Shown here piece after piece: positions 14,124 to 14,168 of a DNA stretch of 14,168 nucleotides. The position numbers were made by a program, and so were the translations under genes. The stretch is from contig UREB01000025.1 in NCBI GenBank assembly GCA_900546685.1, positions 1 through 14,168 on the forward strand. The letters run 5' to 3'. The stretch's first letter is position 1, and the number at the start of each line of letters is the position of its first letter. The notes under the pieces were generated by a model that saw nothing but the letters and a program-made list of their open reading frames with translations, was not told the origin of the DNA and searched no databases. This stretch comes from an uncultured Eubacteriales bacterium. Lineage in GTDB: Bacteria; Bacillota; Clostridia; Christensenellales; QAND01.

Positions 14124-14168
14124 GTGTTCGCGCTGGAGAGCGTGCTGCGGTAGAACTATTGGAGTATA
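14120..14168 (+). CDS. Start of probable 16S rRNA methyltransferase RsmB, cut by window end
   Basis: Only 16 codons are visible, reading MSVRAGERAAVELLEY. The ATG overlaps the fmt stop in an ATGA junction, and AAGAGG (14106-14111) sits eight bases upstream, so a gene clearly begins here. The order fmt-rsmB is very common in Bacillota, and a short helical start with VR followed by an A-x-x-LL pattern suits the NusB-like N-terminal domain of RsmB. RsmB methylates a cytosine of 16S rRNA. The identity rests mainly on gene order, and the visible residues are too few to prove it. Confidence 0.55.
   Translation, partial: MSVRAGERAAVELLEY

Noticed and set aside
1..14168. Open frames on the minus strand, up to about 170 codons
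   Set aside because: All lie opposite well-identified genes, have no recognisable protein family or ribosome sites, and are explained as shadows of the + strand coding.
1..14168. Mobile elements, CRISPR arrays, tRNA/rRNA genes, defence or toxin systems
   Set aside because: No repeats with spacers, no transposase or integrase motifs, no cloverleaf or rRNA-like segments were seen; gaps between genes are all under about 110 bases.

Overview
This window looks like a stretch of chromosome from a member of the Bacillota, most likely class Clostridia. The evidence is the gene content (YerC, PcrA, LigA, YicC, RemA, Gmk, RpoZ, CoaBC, PriA, Def, Fmt and the start of a probable RsmB), strong AGGAGG-type ribosome binding sites, GTG and TTG starts, and U-tailed terminators. 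No rRNA or other lineage marker allows a finer placement. All genes are on the + strand, the coding is dense, and no gene-free stretch exceeds about 110 bases. I see no mobile element, CRISPR array, tRNA, rRNA, phage gene, toxin-antitoxin pair or defence system.

Layout. Bases 1-771 hold an aldo/keto reductase cut at its 5' end by the window edge, closed by a strong terminator. Next is a stand-alone gene for a protein with two OB folds related to SSB (874-1488). A promoter then drives yerC (1565-1870), and a terminator hairpin lies between yerC and pcrA. pcrA, ligA and an AIR-synthase-related gene (1943-7133) form a tight run. A promoter overlapping the end of that run starts yicC-remA-gmk-rpoZ-coaBC (7177-10349), which ends in a terminator. 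priA (10415-12664) follows, and a further promoter starts def-fmt-(rsmB).

How the genes fit together. Most serve replication, repair and gene expression: PcrA (helicase), LigA (nick sealing), PriA (replication restart) and the SSB-like protein act on DNA. RpoZ and YicC act on RNA polymerase and RNA. Gmk and CoaBC make GDP and the coenzyme A precursor. Def and Fmt remove and add the formyl group at protein N-termini. RemA and YerC are DNA-binding regulators. In Bacillus subtilis yerC/pcrA/ligA and yloC(yicC)-remA-gmk-rpoZ-coaBC-priA-def-fmt-rsmB are separate clusters; here they are joined through the AIR-synthase-related gene.

I did not find a previously undescribed multi-gene system. The points most worth a second look are: a possible transcription attenuator between yerC and pcrA, where the end of yerC can pair with the 3' arm of the terminator; a similar terminator in front of priA; dyads sitting at the expected -35 positions of the yerC and def promoters; the uncharacterised double-OB protein; and an AIR-synthase-like protein that has changed several residues normally linked to ATP/metal binding.
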